A stretch of DNA of 64,000 nucleotides, from positions 2,552,683 to 2,616,682 of the forward strand of contig JAQFWX010000004.1 in assembly GCA_027605045.1 (NCBI GenBank). Direction: 5' to 3'. Positions 24,601 to 38,907 of the stretch are shown one piece after another. The stretch is from Phallus indusiatus (Eukaryota > Basidiomycota > Agaricomycetes > Phallales > Phallaceae). Made by a program: the position numbers and the translations under genes. Below the pieces are notes generated by a model, which had not been told where the DNA came from, did not search any database, and was given only the letters and a program-made list of their open reading frames with translations. Within the stretch, counting starts at the first letter, position 1. Each line of letters starts with the position of its first letter.

Positions 24601-25492
24601 CGGACATCGCCTGAGCAAAAACACAAGCTCGCGTCGCCGCCTCCACCATTACCTAAACAGAGTTCGACGAGTAAAGGCAAGAAGGCCAGCACCGCTGCGA
24701 ATGGTATTGTACCACCTATTAATGTTCTTATTGTTGAAGGTATGTTCTACACGTTCGAATATTCTCGCATCCATTGGGGCTAAACAGAGCGCACAGATAA
24801 CCCGATAAATCAAACTCATTATACTACTGTTTTACGCCGTAACAGCATTAAATACGAAGTTGCTTGGAACGGTCGCGAAGCGGTTGAAAAATGGCAAAAG
24901 GGCAATTTTCATCTTATTCTAGTAAATATGTTCTACTCATCCGCTCCCACTGCCCGTTGTGTGCTGATCGTTATTCTCCATTCTGTAGATGGATATACAA
25001 ATGCCTATCATGGACGGAATCACAGCGACCAAGGAAATACGAAGGCTGGAAAAAGCGGATGAAATTGGAGGATTTTCTCCAGTTGGTTCGGATAGTTCCA
25101 GGCGAGGTTTAGGGACACCCGGTTCACGTGTATCCGCGGCGGATACAACACCATTTCGCTCACAAGTGATCATTGTCGCACTCACTGCGTCGTCTCTCCA
25201 AAGCGATCGTGTAGCTGCGCTCGCTGCCGGTTGCAATGACTTTCTAACGAAGCCTGTGGATAATGACTGGCTTATTGACAAAGTCATAGAATGGGGGTCG
25301 ATCAAAGCCTTGCAGATGTGGGCTGAGCTTCGTCCGCAGATAGCTGGTGCCATCGACCACGATCAAGCCGTTCAAGCTCAGAATGTTGCGGATAGGCTGC
25401 ATGTACCGTCCAGAGCGAATCGTAGTTCACCTGAGAGGCCGGCGGATTTGTTACCCGATGCCGAAAATTCACCCATGGAGCCAAGTACTTGA
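21667..25492 (+). CDS. SSK1: Response regulator Ssk1 of the HOG stress pathway
   Basis: Ssk1 receives phosphate from the Ypd1 phosphorelay and, when unphosphorylated, activates the Ssk2-type MAPKKK upstream of Hog1. Exons: an upstream exon ending at 22554, then 22618-24739, 24797-24921 and 24989-25492. About 1000 residues of mostly Ser/Pro-rich sequence precede a C-terminal receiver domain. The receiver has NVLIVEDNPINQT (acidic pocket), the phospho-acceptor D in [18 protein letters not shown], and the lysine in [12 protein letters not shown]. An intron splits the VEDN motif and another falls just before MDIQMP. The open frame extends 5' to 21472; I prefer the ATG at 21667 because the leader contains a GTAAGT-like donor, but the start is unsure. 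Confidence 0.87.
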
Positions 25493-26450
25493 TATTCTTC
25501 AAACATACTAGCTATTTTTTTCATTTTTGCGTTTTCTTCTCTTTTCTAGAAACCTCTATCTCCGACTTGCAATTCACAGATGAACGACAGGAAGGTAGGA
25601 AATAGTCGTTCTTATCTTGGCGTTTCCGTACCTTATGCTCTTCTTTCTTCCTCTCTTCCTTTCTTCCTTTTTTAACTTATTTCATTGTTCCTGTTTCATG
25701 ATCTGCTGCGTAAGTTCTATCGCCTGTTGTCGTGACGAATGTACTGACGACCTTCAAGATATAACAGATGAGAATTCGGATGGCGCTTCCGAAACAGCTC
25801 TTCCTCTCAAAACTCCACAACTACAACAACAACAACAACAAAAAAGTCTGAGAAATGATCCCATACAAGTTAGCGGTGAAACAGCTTTGTCACGATATAT
25901 TGAAAAATCTCAAAACACGAACGAGATAACAGAGGGCATTGTTACTGCCGCTCCAATGACTACATCTATTACTTCTGTATTACACGATACCCCTAACGTA
26001 GGTGAAGATTCCGGCTCTGGACCGTCTGACGATTCGAACGAACCGGCCGATAATTACGACCCGAAAGGCTCTTGACGATTCTGGACGATTTTCTTACCAG
26101 CCGCATGGCTGTTGGCAATCCTCGCTGTGTTATGGGAGAAAGTCGTCTCTTTTTATTCCTTATAATTTGCTTTTTTTTCATTTTTTGGGGGCTTCATATT
26201 TGTTTTCCGGATGGTGTTGTTGGGTCCTGGCAGTTTTTACTTTCTTGAGCGTGTGGTTCTTTTTCGTTTGGGGGTTTCTCAAGTCTTCTTTGTATCTGGC
26301 TTCAAATGTCGTTGACTGATCGTTATTCATTTCATCTCCCGCATTCACGCATATGTATTTACCACTTTCTTTGTCTTACTTGTGTTGCATTACGTCTTTT
26401 CTCGGTGTATTCGTCAGGTTTCCAATTTTACTCAGCTGTCGCGTACATGA
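25493..26450. other. Intergenic between convergent SSK1 and JmjC gene
   Basis: Convergent 3' regions. An open frame at 25617-26075 begins with a hydrophobic run and holds a CAA-repeat polyglutamine; it has no ATG context or domain that persuades me. T-rich stretches fit 3' UTRs. Treated as non-coding with low certainty. Confidence 0.4.
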
Positions 26451-29400
26451 CTATGAAATTGAACCACTAATAGGTGTCTCTGTGTTCTCTTCCTGTGTCT
26501 TGTCCGTCTCCTCGCATCTTTGGCTTTCTTCCACTCTGGTAAGATTTAACCAAGAAAACCAGAGCATTGCAGTTACTTGTAGAACGTCTTCTTTCCATTT
26601 CTGTGTCCGATTTTGCTCTCTGAACTGGCGAGTGAGCATAAAGTATCGGTCCACGTTCTGCGGACTAACAAAGTCACAAGCGACTTTGATGCAATCTGAA
26701 TAATTGACCACCTGTTTTTGTGCATTGATTAATATACCGACAAACGGAACATAGGAAAGGGACCAGAACTTACTTGATGGGCACATCCTGCCGGAATAAA
26801 AACTGCATCGCCGGGTCGCTGATATATCCGCCAGCTATAAACGCCTGTTTCAGCATAAAGTTTTTTCCGCAACTCTATATCCAAATAAAAAACTTGAGCA
26901 TGAATAGGGTCGTTCACGAAATAATCTTTGAAATTTCGGTGCAAGAATTGCCGGATCTTGTCTGCATCTTCGGCGCGATATATATCCCATACAGCCATCC
27001 CTTCTCCGTCGTCCGGACGTTTCGTCGAGTACACCATGATGTTGACAGCATCTGCCATATCCAAATGTAAGCGCGTTGTGCCTTTACTTCCCGGCAAATC
27101 GGTGGAAGCCTATTGGAAGTTTCAGTACGTTTGAAATATATCACTCCGGATTAATGCGACTGACGAAAGCATTGTACATCTTCGGACCCAGGTCTGGAGA
27201 AATGGTGTTCTTTGGAAAATGAGATGCGATATTCAAAGAACCATCTCGTCGTGTATAATTAGGTACAGGAACAACCTGCATGAAATCATCGTATAGCGCC
27301 GGAAATGCAGTCTTAAAATCGGCTGAAGGAGGCCAGTCCTACACATCCACGATGACCGTGAAATAACCAAGAAAAGAAACAAAATTCAACACACCTTTAA
27401 TTTCCAAACCTTCTTTCTGTTCTCAAAACGCCCAAATTCTCTGAAAAACTCGCCCACGGTGACGCTTTTGTTCTCATTGGTGTTGCATTCCAAGATAAGG
27501 CATTGGTTGCGTTCAAAGTTTTCGATGAAGTATTCGGGTGTCCAAGGTATCAAGAATTTATCCAAAAGATCTTTTACAACCAAAGTTTGTCCTGTTTTCC
27601 AAAGTTCATTGAATTGGAGATCAGTAATCTGTTCGCTGAAAATGTGATATGCATGTGAAGCTAGTCCGCTGGGATCTATTGGATCTCCGGGTCGCGATGA
27701 TACAGGAACCGGTAGTTCGATGGTGCTGGTGGTGTTATTATCGGTTATCGAAGTAATACTTGGTGAGAATCCGGGAGATTTTGTCGCTAGGAGAATGTCT
27801 ACCGGTCCGGCTTCTGGGGCCGTCCGAACACTACTAGTTTCAGCCGTCGTCATAATTGGATCGGAGGGACCAGAATTTTCCTCGGCAGGGACGTCTTGTT
27901 CACGTAATGTATCCGATTTCCGAGTGTCCTTCAAAAGTAGTTGCTCCATTTCTAGCACGACGGTGTTCAACTCTTGCTCGCAGAACCGAGAAACGGGAGA
28001 AAAATCTCGGAATGAATGTTCCTGTTTTCGGGTGCAACTAAGAAAAGTGGGATTCGGATGCATTTTCTTCACCCCAGAAGCAGTCATCGCTCGCGTTGGA
28101 TAGGTCAATTCGCGAAGTTTTTCAACGCAGTCCCGGCAAGCTTCTCGACCACAGATGCGGCACATCCAAGCACAAGAAAATATGGACGTCATGCACGTAT
28201 CTAATGACAAGATATAAGGTAACAACCGATGAAGTTGACGAGAACCTTACCACAGGTTGCACGAACATCGGTTTCTCTTGGCCGTCGAATCACCTCGGGT
28301 AATCTCAGATGCTCTTGCTCTGCCTTGAGTATAGGGAGAATAGCAGGCGCGACAGTCGCCTAATTATCTATATCAGTAAAGGCCAAAATACCAGCAAAGA
28401 GAATTACCGACCTTCAGAAGGCGAATCTTATTCAAATCTAATGGGATGTTCCAGCTGTCGGGAAAGTCCATCGTAGGAAATTCTTCAATTTGACTATCGA
28501 CGAAACTGATTCCGCCGATATTACGATTTTCATCGCGTAAAAAGAACCTACAAAACAATACAATCAGAAGGCTGACAGATACCAAAGTTCAATGAAATAA
28601 CTACATACCTGATACCTTGGAATCTACAGGTATCGCCGGCCCAGCGTCGCGTGCAACTGACGCATCTTGGAAAAGGATCCTGCTTGTACCGCGAAGACAT
28701 GCAGCGGGCGGTTTGTATATCAGCTACCAGCTGGGTACGAGGAACCATGTTCGGATGCATCGCATAATAATTATATGGAGGAAGCGGTGGTGGATAGGAG
28801 ACTCCCGGATTTGTGGGATCGAAGGGAATTTGGAAATTATGTTGTCCGGGCGGACGATACTGAACATGTGATAATGGATTTGTGAAGAAGCTGGGATCAA
28901 CGGGAACGCCGCCATTACCAGTCAAATGTACTGGGAAATTATTGGAAACTTGTATGTGTTTTTTCCGTTTCTTGCCTGCTTCTTGTTTTGTGTAATCGTC
29001 GTCCTCGGGGGTCCGTTTATTGTTAAGCTTGATTTTGTCGTTGACCATGGTTGTTGTGTTGTTGGATGTACTCTGAGACTTCGATGCGACTAGACGCACA
29101 GATACACGATCGCTGTGTTGATATGATGAAGTGGGATGAGCGGATGACTCTATGGAGAGAAACATGTATTGGTCAAATTCCGGACTCTGGAACGGGCGGA
29201 CAAGCGAGTGGATTGTAACACTTACCGGAGGGGTCTGTGGACTGATGAGACCACGCAATATCAGGACTTTTTGTTACGGACAGACACGTTTCTGAAGCGA
29301 CGGTTACAGCCTCGTCTAGAATATCACAACCGGTTTGCGACTCTGAGCTGGAGTCCAACGTGTTTTCAGAACTAGAGGAAACTCACCGGTTGGCGATAAG

Positions 29401-29780
29401 TCTGCGTCCGAGTTCGATATACCCAGTAGAGGAGCTGATGGGTTGGTTGATTCCTCTGCAGAAAGCTCTTGAGATAAGTCGCCACAGGAGGTGGCTGATG
29501 GCACAGTATTTCAGCCGCATAGAACCAGACTGTTAAATATGATCAACATACACGTTCCGATTGATAAAGAAGGTTCGTCCGTGACGGGAGATAGAGCTTC
29601 ATCAGTCAGTCAGCACGAGAGTTAATATTTGTAAATTTAGGAGGTACCTTGAATAAGCGTATCTTTCTCAACTCTTCCGTCATGTGGTACGTCTTTGAAC
29701 CCTTCAGATACATGTTCTTGCCCGTCCCAGGGCTCTTTAGACAGACAATACGTGGCTGATTCTTGTGTAGCATCGCTCAT
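26451..29780 (-). CDS. JmjC-domain protein, KDM3-like histone demethylase candidate
   Basis: JmjC enzymes of the KDM3 group remove methyl marks, usually from H3K9, using Fe(II) and 2-oxoglutarate. From the N-terminus: a disordered part (start [16 protein letters not shown]), a basic KKRKKH stretch, then a cysteine cluster [16 protein letters not shown] and a second one, [17 protein letters not shown]. After a low-complexity linker comes [18 protein letters not shown]. The JmjC core has [15 protein letters not shown], where H and D are iron ligands, [26 protein letters not shown] and the distal His in FIPAGCAHQ. Last is a [17 protein letters not shown] helix. The JmjC core of KDM3/JMJD1 proteins is also preceded by zinc motifs, supporting the call. 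The exact 5' exons and start are inferred. Confidence 0.8.
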
Positions 29781-30063
29781 CGTGAGAATTAAATTTGTCG
29801 ATTCTGAAGAAATGTCGGAGAGAATGTGAGATGCAAGTCGAGCTGAATTCTGTAGGTGTAACGCTCCTCGTATGAAAGGAGTGTCTCTAACAAGTTCTGT
29901 GAAAGAAACCTTGTCATCACAAGCAAAAACTTACGAAAATGCACGTGTCAAATTTACAATGATAGAGTCAAATGAACAGCAGAGAGAAATGAATTCGTTG
30001 TGGGCAGCCTTTTGGCTTCAGACTCCGCGGCTTAGTCAGTGCCTTTTTGGGCCACTGTTCAGA

Positions 30064-30947
<884 letters not shown>

Positions 30948-33408
30948 ATACATATACAACGTCCCAACTTCTCAAGATTCCGCCGTTAGTAAGACTCGTC
31001 GATATACATCGTGCAATTTTTGTTTTCATGCATAATTACTGCGTGCATGCTGGACAATCCAGGGTTTTCCCCTGTTTGAGATGGATGGCGTAAGTACATA
31101 AACTATCTTTTTTTCGTGCTTCTGAATGGCGATTGGCACAACAGATTTATCAACATCTCGTGGCAATTGTATAGCGTTTGATCACATGAATGCTCAATTG
31201 AGGCTGCCTTATTCCCCTTTCGATGAGGGTTCTTTTCAAGCCTTCGAAGGTTGGCCAGTCGTAAATTTACTGAAATTCTTGCTAATAATCCTCTTAGCAC
31301 CTCAGATAGACACTCCTACTAAATGTTAGTGTTTGATACAATTTCGGACGCGTATCTCGAAATGTCAAAATTTCACCCGTTCCCTCCGACTATATCATTT
31401 TCCGGGATAACACATGACGTTATAATGGCTATCTGCATCTTGCTTTCGTTTAAAAAGACACGCCCGGATTATTCTCAATGGGGTTGTTCTAATTGGATAT
31501 TCTATGAACTAGACAAAGCTAGTCCTAAAATCCTCATGGTTTGATGTAAAACCTTCCGACCAGTGCTTGCATGGTAACTGTGAACCAATCGAACCAGATC
31601 GGGCCTTACACTAGTCTGGCTCACTTAAGACTTGTCCAGAACTCGAAAGAAAGAGCGATGGGGGATTGAGTCTACACAGCCGATCATAAAACGCCACTTC
31701 CGCTTCTTTTATACGAGTTAAGCTCTCGCAGACTACTCTCTGGACGCTTAGACTAAACGATGATTAATCCAGGCCTATGTAATTACGTGAGTTGCAGACG
31801 GCTGCCGTTTGTTGCTGACAGCTGATGGCTATAGAATAAGACACTTACGTTTTTCCAATCTAGATATTCTTCACTTTCAAATCCCCCTTTCTCCATTTTA
31901 TTGATATTTTTTTGGTCAAAGAGATCCTAAAAAGTTAAGCGGGTTCTTGTATGTCCAGGGATGCAGGGAAATTTACAAACAAGCCAATGGCAAGCTCCTG
32001 CATTATCTTATTCATACCATGACATCTGATCATAACTCCGAGAGGAGAATCTATATGGCCAAATGGGAATTATTGGAACGTTCTTTGCTTCGACATCTCC
32101 ACCTGTGAAATCTCTATCCCGGAAAGATGCGACAGCGACGCTTTATCCGTCATATCACATACATACTATTTTGTAACCCATATAGTCACCGGCATCCTTG
32201 CTTCGGTGCAACATATGCAGGCTGGCTATCATGCTGAAGGTTGCGTAGCGTAACTGTGGGTTCATTGGCCCAGCGATCGTTTAAACTTCCCCTACCCTGA
32301 AACAATATTTGTCATTGGACACATTAATTGACAACACTCACGAAGGCCGTCATTTTGGAAACGCTGGTTTCAAGCACGTTTTTATTCCTAATACCTGTTA
32401 GAACAGACTGCTTCCCACTCTGGTGAAGCACATTAAAGTAAGAACACCGCGCTTCTAATCATCTTATATAGCTCAGGACGTGCTACGTGAATTTAACGAA
32501 ATATCTCATACGATTATCTCGGGTGTAATGTCATATTTGGAGAGATCCGTTACGCAACGGGTGAAAATATCTTACTTCCGAACTAAATTCGATACCCACA
32601 TTTTTTTCAAATCAAGGTTTTCACAGGAGGTGAGTCTCGTGGCAATTCTCTGAATTACTGCACTTCTAAAATCATAGTTTTTGAAGAAGAATTAGGTGCA
32701 TATGACTATAGCGCTATGATAATATGATGCTGTGTGGCCGTCACTGATGTGCTATATTAAAACGCTAAAAGGATCGATGGACCCTTTAGGAATACGGAAA
32801 TCTGACTCTCAATTCTCAAGTATCACTTCGATGAATTCCGTGGTAAATGTTCAAACCGCAGCTATACCTCTAGCCTATGGAGGGTGCTCCTTCTATCCAC
32901 TAAGTTCCGGCTTAATTGATATTTCTTACTCTAAAAATTTTCCTATATTTTGTCCGTGCATCCGATGCGGGGGAAGTCTTTTCGGATCTGACTTCCGGTT
33001 ATAAGTTGCGATGTGGCGAAGAACCTCGTCAGCGGTCAGAGAAGCAGCTTTCGGCGTAAAATGCGCTCCCAACCCTATTCATTTTCTCATTCACAATTGG
33101 ACTATCTTAAGTTTGACTATTTAGCAAAAATCAAAGAATAATTGTTTAGCGGTGCTTAACTTGTGAGCTCCAACATTTTTATACAGCCGCCCTGGGTGCA
33201 TGACACTAATAGAATTGTTTTCCGATGCGCAACGGACATTCAGGATAAGAATAGTTCAGGGCGTAAGTCATCTCACTTAAAGCTCTAAATAATTTTGGCA
33301 AAGATAAAAGAAATACTTATAAAAAACACTTATAAAAGGACCGAAAGAAAAGCGATCGTCATCGCAAACATTCGACCTGTTTTCTTCCAGTGGAATCACC
33401 CGCGCGTC
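30948..33408. other. Gene-poor stretch, about 2.5 kb
   Basis: No exon chain or protein motif is convincing here. The longest plus frames (31323-31544 and 32732-33004) lack recognisable features. The promoter of the adenylation-domain gene must be at the right end. I see no terminal repeats or tRNA-like structure. Confidence 0.45.
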
Positions 33409-35327
33409 ATGTCCATCATCGACATCACCAAGTTCGCGCCTATCGAATTGATACACCGAGTTTCCGCTAAGAACCCAGACTCAGTCTTGTTCAAGCTCCC
33501 CACGTCAGTCAATGGCGTTTGGGAAGACATTACTTACGGTCAATTCTTTGCTGATGTTGAGCGAGTTGCTTGCTATACTCTTTGTCAAAAATCTTGGCCG
33601 GAACAATCTGTCGTTGGAATATGGTGAGGCTTAGCTTAGCGCCCTTTATCACAATCCAGGTTTGAATTGACTGCCTGTAGGACTTTGGGAATAACCTATT
33701 CGGATGTTGTCCATATTTTCGCTATAATGAGGGCTGGTTGTGTTCCTCACCTTCTGAATGTCGAACTGTCAAACACATCAAATGGCATTATTTTGGACCT
33801 CCTACACGAATCCAATGCTCATGCATTGTTTTTGGACCCATCCCTTCTTCAAAACGATTTCTCCAGATTCAAATTCTGCGAATTATTTACCATCAAAGAC
33901 ATGGACGATTATGCAACTGAGATCAACCAGGATTTGCTTCCCCCGATCCCCACTGAGATCTATCCCGAGCAAACCGTTTTGATGTTGAATACAAGCGGAT
34001 CTTCCGGAGGCAGATGCAAGTTAGTCCGGTACGACTTCCGCCTTTACAAAACTATTGTAAGGAAAAGGAAACACGTCCTGGACATGAGCCGAGGAAATGC
34101 TCCACTCACGGCACCTCGGGTTGGTTCTTTTTGCCATTGTGCACAAATTGTTGGTGAGGCGCTTTGATAAAAAAAAAGATGATGAAGTTCCACCACCTAA
34201 ATAATTCTTTCCTATCACAGAGTTTTTCATGGTCGTTGCGTACGCTGGCACACTCATACTACTCAATCCGAACTTCAATTCTTCGATGCTACTTCGAATG
34301 TATCAAGAATGTCACTTGACAGCTTTTGGTCAATTCACGCCATTTATCCAAATGCATCTGAAGAACTCAAGAAAGGATAGACTCCTTCTGAACGCGCTTA
34401 AATCTATGGATGAAATTCTCGTCATGGGTTCGGCCCTACCGGAGGAGGAAGTAGAATGGGCTACCACGAATAAAATACCTCTTATGGTAAGCATGTTCTA
34501 AGTTTGTAGCAAGGTACCATCTCATATCTCGCCACAGAATGCCTTTGGTTTAACTGAATGCGGCGGCGTTCTGGTTGGGTGGCGAGATAATCCAACGCAA
34601 TTCGTCCCTCTAGGTCTCGACGATCTTCACCATGAATTTCGGCCTCTTTCACATACAGGCAGAGATGTTGAAGCAATACTAAACACTGATAAAATTCATA
34701 CCTTCAAGGAATTGATTGTTCTATCAAGCTCGGCCGATTGTCCTCATCCAATATCGCGGTCGAAGATCGATGGTCATTTCCACACAGGCGATATATTTGA
34801 AGAAGTTCGAAAGGGGTGCTACCGATATAAAGGTCGGTTGGACGATTTGATTAATATGGAGAATGGGAGGATATGCGATACATTGTATGTTCCTGGCTTA
34901 TTGTCTGAATTCTTCTTTTATATTTTCATGGTTATGTAGAAGCATCGAAAATCATGTTCGCAAGAACTGCGGCAATATCGTACATGCATGTGTGGTCATT
35001 GGTGCTAACCGTCCCTCTCCTACTCTTCTTGTGGAACCAAAAGTGGACAATTGCGATGAAGAGGAGCTTATATCGTCAATTGAACATTGCTTATTGACAT
35101 ATAATGCTAATGTTTACCTGCATGAACGCGTTACACAGGACCATATAATTGTTGTCCTCAAGGGCTCTTTACCTCGGACGCTGGTGGGTATTAATTCTAA
35201 GATTTGGATATATTTTGACATTGTTAACGTTGATTAATTTCAGAAAGGGAACATTCGCAGAAAGGTTTCAGAGGAGGTATTTTCACAGAAGTTAGACGAG
35301 CTATTCGGACCGATTCCAGCTGTATAA
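33409..35327 (+). CDS. Stand-alone adenylation (AMP-binding) enzyme, six exons (542 aa)
   Basis: An ANL-superfamily enzyme that would activate an acid with ATP. Exons 33409-33623, 33681-34153, 34221-34486, 34538-34884, 34940-35183 and 35244-35327 keep phase throughout. Core motifs in order: VLMLNTSGSSGG (A3, P-loop) at about residue 190, NAFGLTECGG (A5), GHFHTGDIFEE (A7), YRYKGRLDDLI (A8) and LPRTLKGNIRRKV (A10, with the catalytic lysine). It ends soon after A10. No carrier-protein or reductase domain follows, unlike basidiomycete NRPS-like aryl or aminoadipate reductases, whose adenylation domains it resembles. Substrate unknown. It is convergent with the neighbouring P450. Confidence 0.82.
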
Positions 35328-35570
35328 CAAGACATCACGCATGGTTTAGATTGTTTTACTATCAATTGTATTATAAGATTTCATTGAATGATATCCCACA
35401 TTAAGAAGCTTTTGTCATTCGGCATTGGAAAGAAATCTTGTCGGATCAATCGTAATATTCATAATTGTATTGGAGCTAATTGAAAGAATTCGCCACTGAT
35501 CCGTTCGCTATTTCTCAAACATCCTCCTATAAACAAGCCGAACATTCTAGGAAATAACTCCATAATCATA

Positions 35571-37775
35571 TCACAATGTATTATCTCTTATCAGAATTTG
35601 CTGGATTGTTTTCTCCAAACCCCGGCGAATTTCGAATTTGCAACGGTAGGATGCTGCCGGCCGCCTGTGCCAAGACATTTAACTTTAAGGTTTATACTAA
35701 ACCAACATGCTAAAAAAAGTTACGTACGAAAGAGAGCCCTTATCAAAAAGGTCATTTTCAAATATGTTATGAATAGCCTTTTCGTCATAGGCGGATATAT
35801 TGAACATGTGCAAAGTGGAAGCAACTGTAATGAAGATGCCTGCTTCCGCGAAGTGCCTTCCGGGGCAAATTCTGGCAAAAGGAAAATAAGTTGTTTCAGA
35901 ATGTATGTATAATGTAAATAACAATACGTGTCATACCGTCTTCCATAACCGAAAGCAGCGTCTGGATAGCCTAAGTTTTGTTCCAAAAACCTCTCAGGTC
36001 TAAATTGACCAGCATCGAGCCCGTACTTGCTCGTCGAACGGAGAAGTGCTCTAGTCGATATAAGTAAAATAAAGGGTCTAGTAGTACTATGGTTATATCA
36101 CATCGAACCTGGCATTTTCTATAACCACGGTTCCTTTTGGCACGAAATACCCTCCGACAATATCATCCTGGATCAATCGATGGGGCACGCCAACAGGCCC
36201 GACGGCATGCCAGCGCTGTATTTCCATACATACGGCGTTGATGTAAGGAAGATGGTCTTGGTGGCTAAAAGAAGGTAAATTGTCTTCTCCCACTACTCTG
36301 TCTAGTTCTTCTTGTGCCTTTTTTTGCACTTCAGGGTAGATTGACATCACTAGGAAGAAGGTTTGTAGGGCGATATCCGTCTGATTTTTTTTTCAGAAAT
36401 AAAGAGAATAATCAATCCAGTATTTTTAGTTTCCTCTTGAGGAGACATACGGTATCAATTCCCCCGAGGTAAAGCACAGTTGCCACTTGTTTGAAAGTTT
36501 CCTTATCTTCTGCTAATGACGGCTCTGCTTGAAGTCTCTCGAGGTAGTTTGTAATAAACGAAGGTCCCGCTTGTCCGGATTTCTAGGTATTAGGTATATT
36601 TAGAGAAATAATGTACAGCGTTAAGAAAAGGAACCTACAAAGAGCGCTTCAACCTCCGCAAAAGGGCGATTCATCATCTCCATGTAGAAGCCATCTAATT
36701 CCGCAGCTGCCGCTGGGAACTTTAGACCAGGAAACCAGGAAGGGAGATATTTTACTATCTGGGATAAAGAAAAACACAGTCTTGTAACATAAAGAAAATG
36801 GCATACATATTGGAAGGAAATCAACGATGTACGACCCAGGAATTATAGCTTTGGTCATGCGCTTCAAGGTTTTCTCGGACAATTCAACGAAATGATCGTT
36901 CCTGGAACGAATCTTGATACCATATAACAACTAAAAAGGGGGCTATAAATGACCTGCTGGATTGTTGCAGAGTTTGTTTTGAATGCCTTTACCTCCATAA
37001 CAGTAACACCTAAAGAGTGCCTGATATGCGATCGTAAGTCATCTGGATCAGAGTACAGATCACAAAGAAATGTCCTGAAAAGTCGCAGTCAGTATACCAG
37101 TGCGTCACGGCCCGGTACCAAAGCAGTAATATTTGTGCAAACCTGGCTGCTTTCTCTAGCATATCCCAATGCTCAGGCATTTTTTTGGCGGACATAAGGT
37201 CACGTATGATAGCTCGTCGCCGAGTTACTTCGTTTGAATACGGCATGGTAAGCAATGCCGTGTGTCCAAGGTGTGTCCTGAATCACATGAATAACTGGAA
37301 GTTGCTATAAGGGGTTTATTTTTTACTTACAAATCATGTAACATTGGAGTAACCACCCGATCAGAATAAATTGCTCCACGTTTGTTAAAGAGCTCATGTG
37401 CCATTTCATAAGAATTGACGAGTAAAGTCGATTTTCCGAAAACCTCAAGATAAACGAGATCGCCTCAAATGAAATCTAGAATGAGATCCTGAAAAGGATA
37501 AAGCGGCGCCCACCATATTGCTTTGATAATTCGACGTAAGTGACGTATTCCGGCTTGTCGCCAGATGGTAGATCCATGAGGTTGCCGATTATTGGTTTCC
37601 TAGGAGGGCCAGGAGGTAACTTCAGACCTGTTACGAAGGTTTTTTTAGACGCTACATCCAATTCGATATATCCTTTAGACGGACCTTTGGGAATTCTTGA
37701 ATGGCTAAAGTACAAGTATGAAGAAATAGCCAAGCATAGACAAGTAATTGAAACATCTGAAACGATATATAGCAT
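35571..37775 (-). CDS. Cytochrome P450 monooxygenase
   Basis: Heme monooxygenase anchored to the ER by an N-terminal helix (VSITCLCLAISSYLYF, residues about 8-23). The proline-rich hinge LKLPPGPPRKPIIGNLM follows. The I-helix carries GGIDT, the K-helix ExxR is in AVCMEIQRW, FRPERFL is present, and the heme loop reads FGYGRR then ICPGRHF after an intron that splits the second Arg codon. The C-terminal exon, found after a GTACGT intron, reads RPAASYRCKFEIRRG and ends at 35571. Many introns (about ten) are needed. All key residues are present, so it looks functional. The pattern fits the large CYP5144/CYP620-type mushroom families but I cannot assign one. Confidence 0.83.
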
Positions 37776-38907
37776 CAGGCAGAAGGAGGGATTTCTTTAT
37801 CTTGGAGAAACTAAGACTGAATTTCCCGTTGGCGATTCTTGCGCGACGATTATGATTAGTAGAATACGTAATCCTTCTTGAATTACACACACCTAGCCAA
37901 CCCTAGGGGTCGAAATCAACGTCCTTCCGATCAGCCAACTTCCTTAATAGGCATGAAGCTTCTTCGCCCTGAATTGAATTTTGCACAGAGCGGAGTCAGC
38001 AGAGAACCAAACTCAGCTGAAAGGCCGCTTTAGCGCATGTTGCTTTAATAGCTAATAGAAGAGGAACGGTATATGAACCCTAACCGACGCGCACAAAATT
38101 TGATAAGTCAAGGTAAAACAATTACCATTCTACAGTAATTGACGTATTTACCCACCCTATTGAGCCGGTCCTTGGTTCCGTCACTCCCTGCTTCTGTTTC
38201 CTCGCCATTGGAGGACCATACTGGGTTCACCATAAAACCATTGTCCAGTCGGACCGATCTTCAGGCTGAAGTGGCGGCAACAGATCCCTCCACTTATCAA
38301 AGTAGGATAAAGGCTTTTGGTTACATCAAGAACTCAAAATACGACTCGAGCTGCTAATAAGACGTTCCTGTTTATAGTGCTAACCTCGGCACAACAGGGG
38401 TCGACGCGATGGACACCCAACAATTAAAAGACGAGAATTCGTGCCATGTGAACTTCTTATATATAATTTTTTTTGGCTATGAAATCAACTTAGAACATCA
38501 AGGTTTCATTTAAAGAGATTAGCTTTGTAAACAAGCTGTTACTTGCCATTCCTGCCGTACCGTTCCCATCGGCCCATCGTTACACAAATTAATTTCAGAG
38601 GCTCCCTTTGATAATTGCTTCGTCATTATGAATTGAATTTCGAGGTTATCATTTCGTTAAGGAGCAACATTGAACCATGTTGCAAAAAAATGCGCTAGTC
38701 CTGAAGAGCATGTAACGCGTGACGAAACAAAGATCACAGTGCTTTTACGGGCGCTAAGCGCTCTAGAGCTCTGCGCGTAGCGGATGTAGATGCCATTGGC
38801 CAGTGGCGGCTGGTCACAAGCTTTGTCGATTGTGTCGCTGGTTCGACCGCAAAGTAACTTTTATTTTACCTAATTATGGAAAAATTGCACGGAAAAGTAG
38901 AATCCGT
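37776..38907. other. Intergenic, about 1.1 kb
   Basis: Upstream region of the P450 and 3' region of the permease. Only short frames (38139-38357 plus) without motifs. No repeat detected by eye. Confidence 0.45.

Noticed and set aside
25617..26075. 152-codon plus frame after SSK1, with hydrophobic start and Q-run
   Set aside because: Lies in the convergent 3' UTR region; composition looks like T-rich UTR followed by a CAA repeat; no domain.
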